Shown piece by piece: positions 33,296 to 43,337 of a stretch of 64,000 nucleotides of DNA. Location: assembly GCA_907165135.1 (NCBI GenBank), contig OU015569.1:2480001-2544000 (forward strand), in the 5' to 3' direction. The DNA is from Oikopleura dioica. Taxonomy: Eukaryota > Chordata > Appendicularia > Copelata > Oikopleuridae. The number at the start of each line of letters is the position of its first letter. Within the stretch, counting starts at the first letter, position 1. Position numbers and translations under genes: made by a program. The notes beneath the pieces were generated by a model. That model searched no databases and had not been told where the DNA came from. It saw only the letters and a program-made list of their open reading frames with translations.

Positions 33296-36200
33296 TTCTC
33301 GCCTGTCGAAGCTTGAATCGAACACGGAAGAAATGAAACGCAACTTTGAGAAACTTCTGGCTAGCTTTTTGAGCATGCAGGAGCAACTGAAATCCCATCT
33401 GTCAAAGTTACAATCGGAGAGGGATCTTTCTGGACTACAATCTGAAATGGAATCGATGCGATTATCTTTATTAGCTCTCAGTGATGGACTAAAAGTGACG
33501 CCCCCCGACGATCTCTTAGAAGCACAGACTAATTTTACAAAGCTCCAGCAACTGGCAAGGGAGTTGAAAGAAAAGAAACCAAAAGTGTTGGAAATTGCAG
33601 GTAATTATTTTTCAGTTTATTATTTCAATGCCTTGAGGAGGACGTAATCTAACAGGAAAGTGATGCGATATAAAGTCTTTTCTAGGTTTAGCGATAGCCT
33701 TTTTAGGTTTTAAGGAATAATTTTAATCAAGTATTATTTTAATTTATAAATCATCAAAAACCTGCCTCGAAGTCCAATTGTGGAGAATTGATCTTCTAGT
33801 TCTGGATAAGAAGACCTTATCCAAGACTCAAAGTTTTGCCATTTTTGGTCTGAAATTTTCCTTTTTGAAATCATAGAAGACTCTTTTGAAAATTCTTTAT
33901 ATCTCTTTTACCTGTATCTTCATTTCGGATCTTAAAGCTCTGGCAATATTGGATCAAAAAGCTGAAGGTTATCCAAAAGAATCTCTTACTCAATCGCGCC
34001 ATGGCAGAGACTAATAGCCTTTTTGTCAGATTGGAAAGCTTTATACTCGGCACAACTGTCTTTGCGTGCCTTGGTGATGCTAACGAGTTAAAACACGTGC
34101 GGATCACAGTAGAATATTAATGCTAAATGGAGCCCTGATTCGGAGAATTTTGTCACTTGCCAAGTATAATTCAAAATATAGAAACGGAGATGCGTAATTT
34201 ACACAAACAGATTAAATTGGAACATATCTTTATTTTTTTCTAGTTTTGTAACCTATCGTGAACAGAAATAATGGGTCAGCGTTGAATAGCGGTAGTACTG
34301 TGCTAAATTGCTGAAGGAGATTTGAAAGAACTCTCCGTTCTCGGACACGTGATGTCTAAAGATCGTGCTCGTAGTTAAAAGCTCGTAGACCTCTTCTTCC
34401 GATGTGCTTCTTTCGCCACCAAGGAGGATGATCTTCTCCCACACTTCGTTAAAAGTAGCGGCTGAGCGTTGCAGTGCCACGAAAGCATGCGTGACGAGCG
34501 CAAGTGCCTGACTGTCGCTAGAATCGACACTTGACTCGCTAGTTGAAGCTGTGAAACCGTGGTATTCGTGGACGCTCGGGCTCGACGCTGATGATTGAAT
34601 GCCCTCAGAGCCACTGTGACTCAAGCAGGGTTCAGAACTGGCTCTGGGCGGTTGGTTCTCGAGACGTCCTCTTCTGAATTCGCCTTGTTCAAAGTTGAAG
34701 ATTTCTCTGATGTCAAGCGCCATCGTGCCATTCGTGCAAGTCGGAGATGCATTTCTCGTTTGGCGTTTGAACTGCGCCTCAGGAATTTTGGCAACTTCTA
34801 CTGTCCAGAATCCATGGGAGCCTGTGCTCTTCTGTTTGACGAAAAACTCGCGCTGGACAAGATTGTGTCGTACAGAATCCCTCCAAGCTGATTTAGACGA
34901 GGCCAGTGCGGGAAAAAGCGCTTCGAGCTTTGAGTAGATTTGCCCCAGGCGAGCGCGTTTTTCTGGAAAAGTTCGAATCACGAGCGCGGTTAACACGCCG
35001 TAGGAAAATGGAGGCTTATCAGCTTTATTGTACACGCGGGTCTTCATCTTTTTACTTTTCAAAATTCGATATCAAAATCGACTATTTTTTCAAAGTTGTA
35101 TTCTTTGTTTTTGGATAACTGATCAGTACGATTTGTCTTTTTATTTTCGGAAGGGCGCCCGAAATGACGTCGGCGGCGAAGACTCCCGCCTCCCGAGCTA
35201 GACGGAATAGCTTCCTCCACTGCCTCAAGCTTAACTCGTATCAGAATCTTCACATATTTTCTCTCAAGAAATTTGCCAATTATGGAACATCGGACAAATA
35301 CATCACATAGGAAAAAATTATAAAACATATTCTCGTTGAGAATTTCGATTCTCTTGGTCTAAGATCCGATTATTCATCTGATCTAGTATGATGGCTGGAT
35401 ACTTACTGAAGTATAAGTCCAAATATGGTCAGGATTCTTAAATAAGAGAATATTAGGGGTACTCAATATTATTTCCTGACCCAGGCTTTTTACTCAGGTT
35501 GCCGGGCCCAGCCATAAGATAAGGGATTTTCTACTTCAGTCTGGGAAGTCTGGTCACAACTGGAAAGTCGGAATGGAATCAGTATCAGTTCAGAGGTGAT
35601 CTTTAGGAATTGGAAAACAGGTTATGAGTGGAATGTTAGGGAGAATCTTGTAGTTTCCCATTGAGACTTCCAATGTAGACATTGTCTGAGCAGTAACTTT
35701 CCGAACATCCTCAAAAAGTTGTTTTCAAGTCTGATTTCTGGATTCTCTTCAGTAAATATTCTACTTTAGCTACCTCCCGTTCGACTTCGCGAAACCAAGA
35801 CTTGAGTACTGCTGAAACCCAGCAACTTCACCTCGACGCGTCAACCCTGGAAGATCTTCTCCATGAAACAAGCACGACCGCAAGTGAAGCCTCGCGGTCT
35901 TACTCTCATCTAATGGGAATTTTGAGTGACTTTGAACAGGTAAAACTAATGCTCTTCATTAGCGCGTCCGATTCAAGCCGATCGCGGTTGTTTACTAGAA
36001 TATTAAAAATGGGTGACCTTGACTTTCTTGGTGCTTAATTTAGTGGAGCAGTGGCCATAGTCCCGCCCGCGGGGGCTCTTGGCATCTATTCTAATCGTTA
36101 ACGTTGAAAAATTCTGATATATTCTAGCTCTTCCTTACTCCTAAATTTGCCAAACAAGTTTCTTTTTTTTCCTAACTGGATTACTCCTTTCTGGAGTAAT

Positions 36201-37339
36201 TGGAAGTGACAGGAGCCGCCCTTCCTCAAACGCGGTAAGAAAGAGCGAGAGACCTTCAGGTTGAAGGGTGGGCCGCAGGTGCACGAAAATGCAAACAGTT
36301 TGGTGCACCCACCTGCACCACCAAATTGGCCAATGAATGTACCGAGCCTCTCCACGGCGCAAAAAAGGAACTCTCTCTCTCTCTCAACCGCGGTTTACCA
36401 AAACACCGCCGCCAGAATTTATCATTCCGACAAAAAACCTAAATTCTAGAGACACGAACTACTACAGAGCTATCTAGAAGAAGTCGAAAAAGAGTTAGAA
36501 AACGTCTCAGCAGGTAAATTTACTGAACGCGCTTCACTAATCGTCTAGTACAATAATACAACTAGTTGATGAATAATCATTTTTTTTATTTTTTAGTAAA
36601 TTATTCAAAATTTAATTTTATTTATTCTTATTTAATTTTGAATATAAAAGCTATTTTTCCTCTCATAGCAGAGTTTTCAAATTTTGATAAAAAAAAATAA
36701 ATTCTACCGCGATTCTCATTGCTGACTGACTACTGACTAAAATTTGCAGAAAAAAAAAATTTTCAAAAACAATTAAAATTCCCGCAAATATAAGTCAGTA
36801 GGAATTGATAATCGCGGTATATCATATATTTTCTCACTGAATAAGATATCATAATAGTGGTAGGATTCTTGTCCAAATATTTCCGCCAAGTCCTCCATAG
36901 TGTCCGCTAATAATCCTTGTCTCGACAGATGACGTCCTGTTGACGTGTGTGAAGGAGTTTTCCGTAAGGAATCCGTTCGAGTGAAAATGCCATCATCAAT
37001 AATGTCAGACTGACCGGATTTAGTTTTCCATGCGAATTCTTTACTTTTTTTTCAGTAAATGATGTCCTGAGCGACGAGACGGATTCTAACAATGTTTCTC
37101 GGGTGGAAAAACTTTCGCGGCTGAAGGACCTCGTCAGGGAGCTAGAAGGCGAGAAGAAGGCAGATCTGAAGCTGCTGGAAATGAGCAAGGAGAAGTACCA
37201 ATTGGCTAGCAAGGAATTCCGCCGCGCACTGCAGCTCGACGACGCCGGGCAACTCTTCGGCGAAGACGGACAACGACATCGCCTAGTCGACTCCAAATAC
37301 GAACGCGTCCAGCAAAATTTCGGTCTCCTCTCAAACAAG
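33296..37339 (+). CDS. Spectraplakin: first spectrin-rod exons
   Basis: Exons 33296-33600 (LSKLESNTEEMKRNF, ends VLEIA), 35770-35939 (TLEDLLHETSTTASEASR), 36450-36513 (HELLQSYLEEVEKELEN) and 37056-37339 (VEKLSRLKDLVRELEGEKK, ends LLSNK). All junctions match in phase and encode heptad-rich helices typical of spectrin repeats. The first exon needs a donor with two leftover bases (27639 would fit), or it could itself start at ATG 33267 (MNLNSNPLYSSRLSK). The 2.2-kb intron 33601-35769 contains an antisense forkhead gene and a MITE fragment. Confidence 0.8.
34229..34234 (-). promoter_or_regulatory. Poly(A) signal for the forkhead gene
   Basis: TTTATT on the plus strand, i.e. AATAAA on the minus strand, 19 nt after the forkhead stop codon. 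Confidence 0.55.
34253..35047 (-). CDS. Forkhead transcription factor, intronless, nested antisense in spectraplakin intron
   Basis: A 264-residue uninterrupted ORF (ATG 35047-35045, TAG 34255-34253). The forkhead winged helix lies at about residues 11-100: KPPFSYGVLTALVIRTF, then a recognition-helix region WRDSVRHNLVQREFFVK and a wing GFWTV. Compared with the usual KPPYSYxxLIxxAI and W(K/Q)NSIRHNLSLN, core positions are kept but the LSLN is LVQR, so the domain is divergent. The rest is Ser-rich and acidic without a domain. AATAAA on the minus strand at 34234-34229 gives a 3' end. Lack of introns in a genome with many small introns suggests a retrocopy origin. The Fox class cannot be set from sequence reading alone. 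Confidence 0.85.
   Translation of the reverse strand: MKTRVYNKADKPPFSYGVLTALVIRTFPEKRARLGQIYSKLEALFPALASSKSAWRDSVRHNLVQREFFVKQKSTGSHGFWTVEVAKIPEAQFKRQTRNASPTCTNGTMALDIREIFNFEQGEFRRGRLENQPPRASSEPCLSHSGSEGIQSSASSPSVHEYHGFTASTSESSVDSSDSQALALVTHAFVALQRSAATFNEVWEKIILLGGERSTSEEEVYELLTTSTIFRHHVSENGEFFQISFSNLAQYYRYSTLTHYFCSR
35472..35513. mobile_element. Foldback MITE, copy 13 (solo right end)
   Basis: Only the right terminus is recognisable: CCTGACCCAGGCTTTTTACT followed by CAGGTTGCCGGGCCCAG. The rest of the element has been lost. Confidence 0.65.
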
Positions 37340-38749
37340 GTACAATTAGAGCTACGTAAGCCGCAACCGGAATTCCGAGCATTTTGACGAGCAAAATTGG
37401 CAGCGCAGCGGAATTTTTTATCGTCCATTTCTGAAATCCTAATGAGCAAAATCTTCGTTAGCATCCAACCGTTTCCACGGGGGAAATTTTAATTTCCAAG
37501 GTTTGAGGTAGACAAAGATCCCAAAATCAAAATATTGATGTCATTACGTATTTGCGAATATAATGATTTACGAAAATCGCCACTCATATAATATTTTTAC
37601 AACCGCTTTTATTCAGTTTATAATACCGGAAAATACTGCATGGTGAATAATCGTCGCCGTAAATTTCGCTCTGCGCTAAAAGGCGCATTCATCAAAATGA
37701 CTATTTGACAAAGAGAGTTTCCTTCTTCAACTGAATGCCTGAGTCCCTTTTCGCTTATCAGTAGCTCCTAAAACTACACGTGAGCCAAGTCAAGCACGCA
37801 GCCAATGCTGGCACGTGAGAAAAGGCGCTACATTTTTTCCAGAGAGAATGAATTGAATCAATGTTCCTAGGCCCGGTTTCATGCAAAATAAAATGCTCAT
37901 CTTTTTGACGTCCTTTTTTTGATGCCGATTGAGAATTTCTCGATGATGAGCAGTTTTGTCTGCCGCTTGCAGACGGCGTTTGCGTCATTTGGCTATATTG
38001 GAAAGGGTCTTTTCGTAGAAAAATCATTTAATAATTTTAACGACCTTTCCCAACCTAAAGGGCTTTACCTCTTCTTTTCGGACTTTTGCTCATTCTTCTG
38101 CCGATTCATTCTTTTTACCGTCGGAGTGGACCAAGAGTGAGTCCCTTGTTCTGCGCATTTGTCAGGAGAGCATCGCTTTCTTATTTCTAGCAGGTGTCAT
38201 TTTATAGGTTAAGGAAGACAAAGACGGTGGTGACTCGGCTTGGGCGAGAGTGATTTTACGAGTTTAGAGCAAAATTTTGATCCTTTTTCCTCCGCGGATC
38301 AGCACTAAACAAATAGCGGCAGCTACGTGGGAGAATGTCAACTGAAAATACGAAGAGACCTTGAACGAACTCGAGCTCTGAGCTGTGCGATAGTGTGAAG
38401 CTCTCTTTCTATCTATCCCCACGGGAGGTCCCGTCTCTGCTCGCACGCATGCTGAGGAAGCCACCTTCCCTTTTTCAAATACCTAACCTCAGCTAGATAC
38501 CCTCCTTCTTACAACGTTACAAAGGAGCTCAGCCGCGCGGCAAATCAAACCACTGGCACGAGCAAGGACCAACTGTCCCTGGTCAGTTGCTCAGCGCCAA
38601 AACTGCAAAACTCACTTCCCTGCCACAAGAAAATTAAGAAAGAAAAAGACAGAGAGGAAAATTGAATGACTCATGGGAAGAAAAGCTTCTGAAGCGTGAA
38701 GATATACACTAGAGGTACTACAAGAAGAACAATCTAAGAAGAAGAAAGC
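37340..38749. other. Intronic / candidate promoter stretch
   Basis: No coding exon supported. It precedes a predicted first exon at 38750, so an internal promoter is expected in its last few hundred bases. I see no clear TATA box. Confidence 0.3.
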
Positions 38750-39227
38750 ATGGGAGTGTGCGCCTCCAAACCAAAGGCACGGTCAATATTTACAGTAACT
38801 CTTTTTGACTGAATTCGATTTAAAAATATGTAGAATCTAATGGAAGTTTAATTTAGACGGCTTTAGATAATAATAATTATTTTCTAAATTTCAATCAATT
38901 TAATTAATTACTTTCAAAATTTTTTGTTTAAAGTCAAAAATAGCATAATTTTCTAAAATAAATTTCTCGTTTTTTTTTCTTTCCATCGATATCTAAATTT
39001 TGGAATCTAAAAGAACCAAAAACACGATAATAAAAAACGCTGCGTGGGCTAAGCTAAATTAGAATCACTGTGTCTCTTTCTAATTTTCTCTCCATTTTAC
39101 TCTGATGACCGTAAAATAGACCGATGAAATCGACATCGAAGAGCCTCCAAAGACGATCAAGTCAGAAGAAGGATCCGATTCTCTGGATCAGAATTACTCG
39201 TTGAATTCTTATGCTGGCGTCTCATCA
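38750..39227 (+). CDS. Second alternative first exon of spectraplakin with acylation signal
   Basis: ATG 38750 encodes MGVCASKPKARSIFT (15 codons, ends 38794 before GTAACT). Gly2, Ser6 and Lys7 fit the N-myristoylation consensus and Cys4 is a palmitoylation candidate. It splices in phase 0 to exon 39120-39227 (TDEIDIEEPPKTIKSEEG), which in turn joins 39293 (SQLREKKANPKL). The product would lack actin-binding, plakin and plakin-repeat parts and consist of a membrane-tethered spectrin rod with EF-hands and GAS2 domain. All three junctions fit, making this stronger than the candidate at 20309. Exon 39120-39227 may also be used by longer isoforms, since upstream exon 37339 ends in phase 0. Confidence 0.65.
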
Positions 39228-39292
39228 GTTTTGGGTTTTTCCTATAATGAAAAGGGTCTTAATCAACGAAGAGGCTTCTTAGATAAACAAAG

Positions 39293-40222
39293 AGCCAACT
39301 GAGAGAGAAAAAGGCCAACCCAAAATTAGATCAGATGGAAGAGTCACTCACAAGGCAAAAAATAAGTGCATTGGAATCGTTAGAAGCCTACATTAAAGAC
39401 GACATTAACGCAAGGTCCATTGGCGATTATTTTACAGTCAATGTAATAGTTAAGAAGCAGATCCTGCGATTTGATCGAAGGAGAAGCGCTAGAATCGACA
39501 GCAAGTGTCGAAATCAACCGAATCAATGACACAGTCGCCCGTCTTCGCCAATCCATCTCGACATTGGATTTGATCAGCGAACCAGCGCTCGTCGCTAATG
39601 CCAGTCCTTACGAGAAGCCGCTCTTTGCCTCGCCATTTACAAACTCGGAGCTTTCGCTCGAAAGCATCACCAGTGATCTCGGAGGCTCAATAAGCGCCAA
39701 AAGCCCCTCACACTTGAAATATCAGTTTCTTGTCGACAGCCGAGTGCCACCAACATTGTCCCCTTTATCAGCACGCAGCGCTACTAGGACTTCTTCGGAA
39801 GGAGAAAACTCGCAGCAGGAAGAGGCAATTATACTTATCTATAAGCAGGACTTGGCTCGACAACATGCTTAGAAAATCTGAGTCAAGTTTTAAAGGGTTT
39901 TAATGAAAAGCCGCTTAGCGGCTTTTTAATAATCGAGGCGCCTTCGCAAAATTACTATTTCAATCTATTTTCAGATTCTGGCGAAGCCGCTTTAGGTTTA
40001 CTTAGGTTTTAACACATGTTGCCAAGCACAGAAGCAGGAGAAATAAAACAAACAAAGCAGAAATCCAGAATTTTCCTTTTAAAAATCTATTCAGGCGGCG
40101 GAAAAATTCCAAGCTTATGGAAATGTGCTAGAAGTCTGGAAAGAGTACGAAGGAGTTGAGCTCAACTGTAAATCATGGCTACAAGAAGCGGAAATTCGAC
40201 TTTCTGTTATGGGAGCGCCAAG
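39293..40222 (+). CDS. Spectraplakin: rod exons around a MITE-containing intron
   Basis: Exons 39293-39414 (MEESLTRQKISALESLEAY), 39458-39848 (LIEGEALESTASVEIN, Ser-rich middle, ends EEAIILIYKQ) and 40095-40222 (AAEKFQAYGNVLEVWKEYEG). The first intron is 43 nt and canonical. The second (39849-40094) has no usable GT donor. The helix reads straight through if a GA donor at 39849 is used with the TATTCAG acceptor. It contains MITE copy 14 starting two bases after the donor. Confidence 0.75.
39851..40031. mobile_element. Foldback MITE, copy 14, with 8-bp target duplication
   Basis: Ends CTTGGCTCGACAACATG and CATGTTGCCAAGCACAG. AAGCAGGA is repeated exactly on both sides (39843-39850 and 40032-40039). 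The 8-bp duplication is the length made by hAT transposases. The left duplicate spans an exon-intron border. Confidence 0.88.
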
Positions 40223-40367
40223 GTAAGCGCTAATTACAGCCAAAAAAAGTGGCAATTTTAATCAGTTTATTGTTTTGGGATAAACGCGCCCGGGTCACTA
40301 GACCTATGTTTTCCTTCAAACACGTTGTTCCGAGAAGCTAAAATTTATAATTAACGGGAAATCATAG

Positions 40368-43103
40368 CACTGACTTGGCAACTTTGAATGAGCAAATTAT
40401 CGACGCTAAAACTGCGCGGCACGATGCTGATGGCCACAAAAACTCCTTCAAGCGACTGGATCAAACTGCACGGGCGATTGGTCGACTTGGGGACGAGCTT
40501 GTTTCTCATCGAGACCAGCAACGCGTCTCCCGTCAAACTCAAAAACTGCGCCAAGGCTTCCAGGCCCTGTCGGATAAAATCGACATGAAGGTGAAAGAAC
40601 TAATGGAGATGGGCAACGAATTGCAGCAACTCCAGGAGAAAATCACAAACGCAAACAATGAAGCAGAAGTCGCCGCGCGAGTCCTAAAGGAAGTTTCTCG
40701 AGCTGCAAGGGCTGATAAAAACTTGCTAGAAGAACGACGAGATAGGCTGAAACTCTCGCAGACGGAGATCAAACGGGCAGAGCGTGAAATCAAGGAGTCA
40801 GGGGAAAAAGCAGCGCTCAAGGTTTTGTCAAAATGTGGCGAAGAAAACGCACGTGCAGTTCGAGAAAAGCTCGCAAGCGCTCAAAGACGAACAGAAGGCG
40901 TCGTCGAGGATATCGAAAAAGAAGAGCGAAAACTTTCAAGAATGATTGAGCTTCTAAGCGACTTCGAAAATCACGCTGATCACTTGGAGAATGAAATCCA
41001 AACATTGCAAAATCCAAAAGCCTGTGAAGTGAAACTCGGCAATTTGCGCGAATCGGCGTCTTACCTGCTCGATTCCGGCAACTTCTCGGATCACAGTCCC
41101 GTCACACTGAGGCTTGATCGCTTGAATCGTATGCTGGCGAATGCTTCGGAGCAGAGCAGAGAACGAAGGAATGCACTTGAAAACGAAAAGCGACGGGAAA
41201 CAGAGCGTGAGCGCGAGTTTGAAAATGTCAAAATCGAGCTCGGTCAATTCGATGTCGTTTCTATTCAAAGCCTTGCGAATCTGCCCGCTGACCTCAACAA
41301 GCTTGACAATTTGATAACAAAGTGGGAAAATCTCGAGCCCAAGCTCGAGTACTTAGAAAGCACCTCTGAAAGTCCAATTATGCAGCCAGGCTCGACTGCT
41401 TCTCTTCGCAGAAGAAGCAGAACAAGAAGACAGGGCGGCACACTCCCGAGGAATTCAGGAAGACTTTCTGGAGCGTCTGCTTCCGGTGTTGAAGGTTTGA
41501 GATTGAAGTACGAGAGCATTGGAGACAGACTAATCAACACAAGAAACGTGGGCCAAATACTTCTAGAGCAGCTTGAAGTGTGGCATTCGAACCAGGTGAA
41601 AGCAGAACACATCATGAAAAATCTGGCTGACTCGTCATCTTTGATATCAGCGATGGGAGACGTGGCGGAAGCCGTGCGTTCCGGCAAAGCTGTTATCACT
41701 ACATGTCGCACCAAACTAGATAACGAGCCCAAGGACCTTCCGAAATTAGAGTCGGAAGTCGACCAACTCCAAAAACAATTTAACGATGTGCAACAGGAAA
41801 TCATGGACGCGCGATTGTCCAAGGATCAAAAATCAAAAGACATTGATCATTGGCAGCAGCGCTTTTAAATCTCTCCGACTGGACATCCGATCAATGGAGT
41901 CTCATGTCCGTGCTGGGGAAGATTTCGGCTGATCCGGCGATTCTAGAGCCACAGAGGCAGCAAGTTGATGCGCTGCTGAGTGAGTTTAACTCGCGAAAAG
42001 AGCGATACAACCAGCTTCAAGCGGACTGCCTATCTTTGAACGATTCGAGCAAAAGTCAAGATATGAAACAACTGAGCTCGAGGTGGAATGAATTGGAGCA
42101 AAAACTTGAAGAGCGTAAAATAGCAATCGATGAGGCGCTAAAATGCACGCGCGAGATCGAGCAAGAAACTGCCAAGCTACAAGACTTCCTAACTACTGTT
42201 ACTGCTGACTTAGCAATATCAAGCAGACTGCCACCAGTTCCCGATTCAGTTGAAGATTGCCTCAAAAAACTCAAACAGCACCAAACCCAAGTGACCGAAA
42301 TGGAAAAGAGTGCCAAACTCGCCCAGCAAGCAGCAGAATTTCTTGCACAAGTTGCCTCTGGAGCTGAAAATCATGGCAACAAATCGCACTCGGTCGGACA
42401 AGCACTTTTCATTTCAACCAAAAAGTTGGACGAAAAAATCGGCACTCTCACAGAATTGCTGGCTAACATCGATGAAGCGTATAAACTGAGATCTGAGTTG
42501 TTCAACTCGATCAATGCGATTGAAAAGGGACCAACATACGGACGGGAAGAAATTAACGCTCTGAGATCAAAGTATGACGAGCTCGTTTCGCTTGTAGAAG
42601 ACATCAGTGAAAACACGTCGCCGATTCGTAATAACTCGCTACGAGAAGACAAGCGCTCCATTCAGCGAAAGATCAAAGCGCTAGAAACGGGCTTAGACCA
42701 GCGTGAAAGGGACGAGTCACGAAGAGCGCGAAAACAGGCGCAGCTGCTGTCATTTATTAACGAACGGGAACAGCAGATTGCGTCCACACATGAGGGCGAG
42801 GCTCAACCTGACGCCATTCACCAGAAAATCACACTCGTCCAAACTCTTAAGGATGAACTCACCGCGCGCATGGGCGAACTGAAGGCTCAATTCGGCGGCC
42901 CCACTGATTCACAAGTTCAACAGAGCTTCAACAATCTCCTCGAGAAGAGCACCGATAGAGCTAAGGAGCTTCAGGATGCGAAATTGCAAGCAGAAGAGCT
43001 CGACGGACTCCTCCATGATTTCAACGAATGGGCGGAGGACTCCCTGGAAAAGATTCTCGCTGCTACGAACTTAAAATCGCCCGAGACTCTTTACGAAATG
43101 CAG
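40368..43103 (+). CDS. Spectraplakin: spectrin-repeat rod exon with one frameshift
   Basis: Starts STDLATLNEQIIDAK in phase with exon 40222. Heptad-rich spectrin repeats throughout. The segment LMSVLGKISADPAILEPQ aligns with the vertebrate rod motif LMVSVLGPLSIDPN, which fixes orthology. The frame breaks near 41863: upstream reads HWQQRF then TAA 41866, downstream reads LLNLSDWTSDQW one base earlier. One extra T in the TTTT at 41863-41866 restores HWQQRFLNLSDW. The exon ends at 43103 in phase 0; the following 234-nt intron holds a tRNA gene. Confidence 0.9.
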
Positions 43104-43196
43104 GTTTGTCACAAATAAGCTTTTTCTTACAGGCTCAGTACTTGATACATTTTTGAAAAAGTTGGGTTATATTGGCAAATGTCGAGCTCATCCCTC

Positions 43197-43268
43197 AGCA
43201 GAGTGGCGCAGCGGAAGCGTGCTGGGCCCATAACCCAGAGGTCGGAGGATCGAAACCTCCCTCTGCTA
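43197..43268 (+). tRNA. Initiator tRNA-Met (CAT), in a spectraplakin intron
   Basis: A 72-nt cloverleaf. Acceptor AGCAGAG pairs with CTCTGCT; the anticodon arm is TGGGCCCATAACCCA, with anticodon CAT and the three G:C pairs typical of initiators. The T-loop ATCGAAA has A54 in place of T54. The discriminator is A. These are the classic eukaryotic initiator marks. A T-run terminator begins about 10 nt downstream. No intron. It is transcribed in the same direction as the host gene. Confidence 0.97.
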
Positions 43269-43337
43269 TATACCCATATTTTCTTTTTTTTTCTCATAAC
43301 AAAGATTCTAGAGACCTCCTACTTATTATTCTTTTAG

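Noticed and set aside
36907-37464. Minus-strand 185-residue Cys/Ser/Arg-rich frame
   Set aside because: Shadow of the spectrin-rod exon 37056-37339 plus flanks; composition is the complement of heptad-rich coding sequence.
2491-40031. CRISPR array or tandem satellite
   Set aside because: Copies are dispersed, palindromic and flanked by target duplications; no regular spacers; the genome is eukaryotic.
41265-41822. Minus-strand 185-residue frame
   Set aside because: Complement of the rod exon; no start context, no splice signals, and the plus strand is clearly coding.
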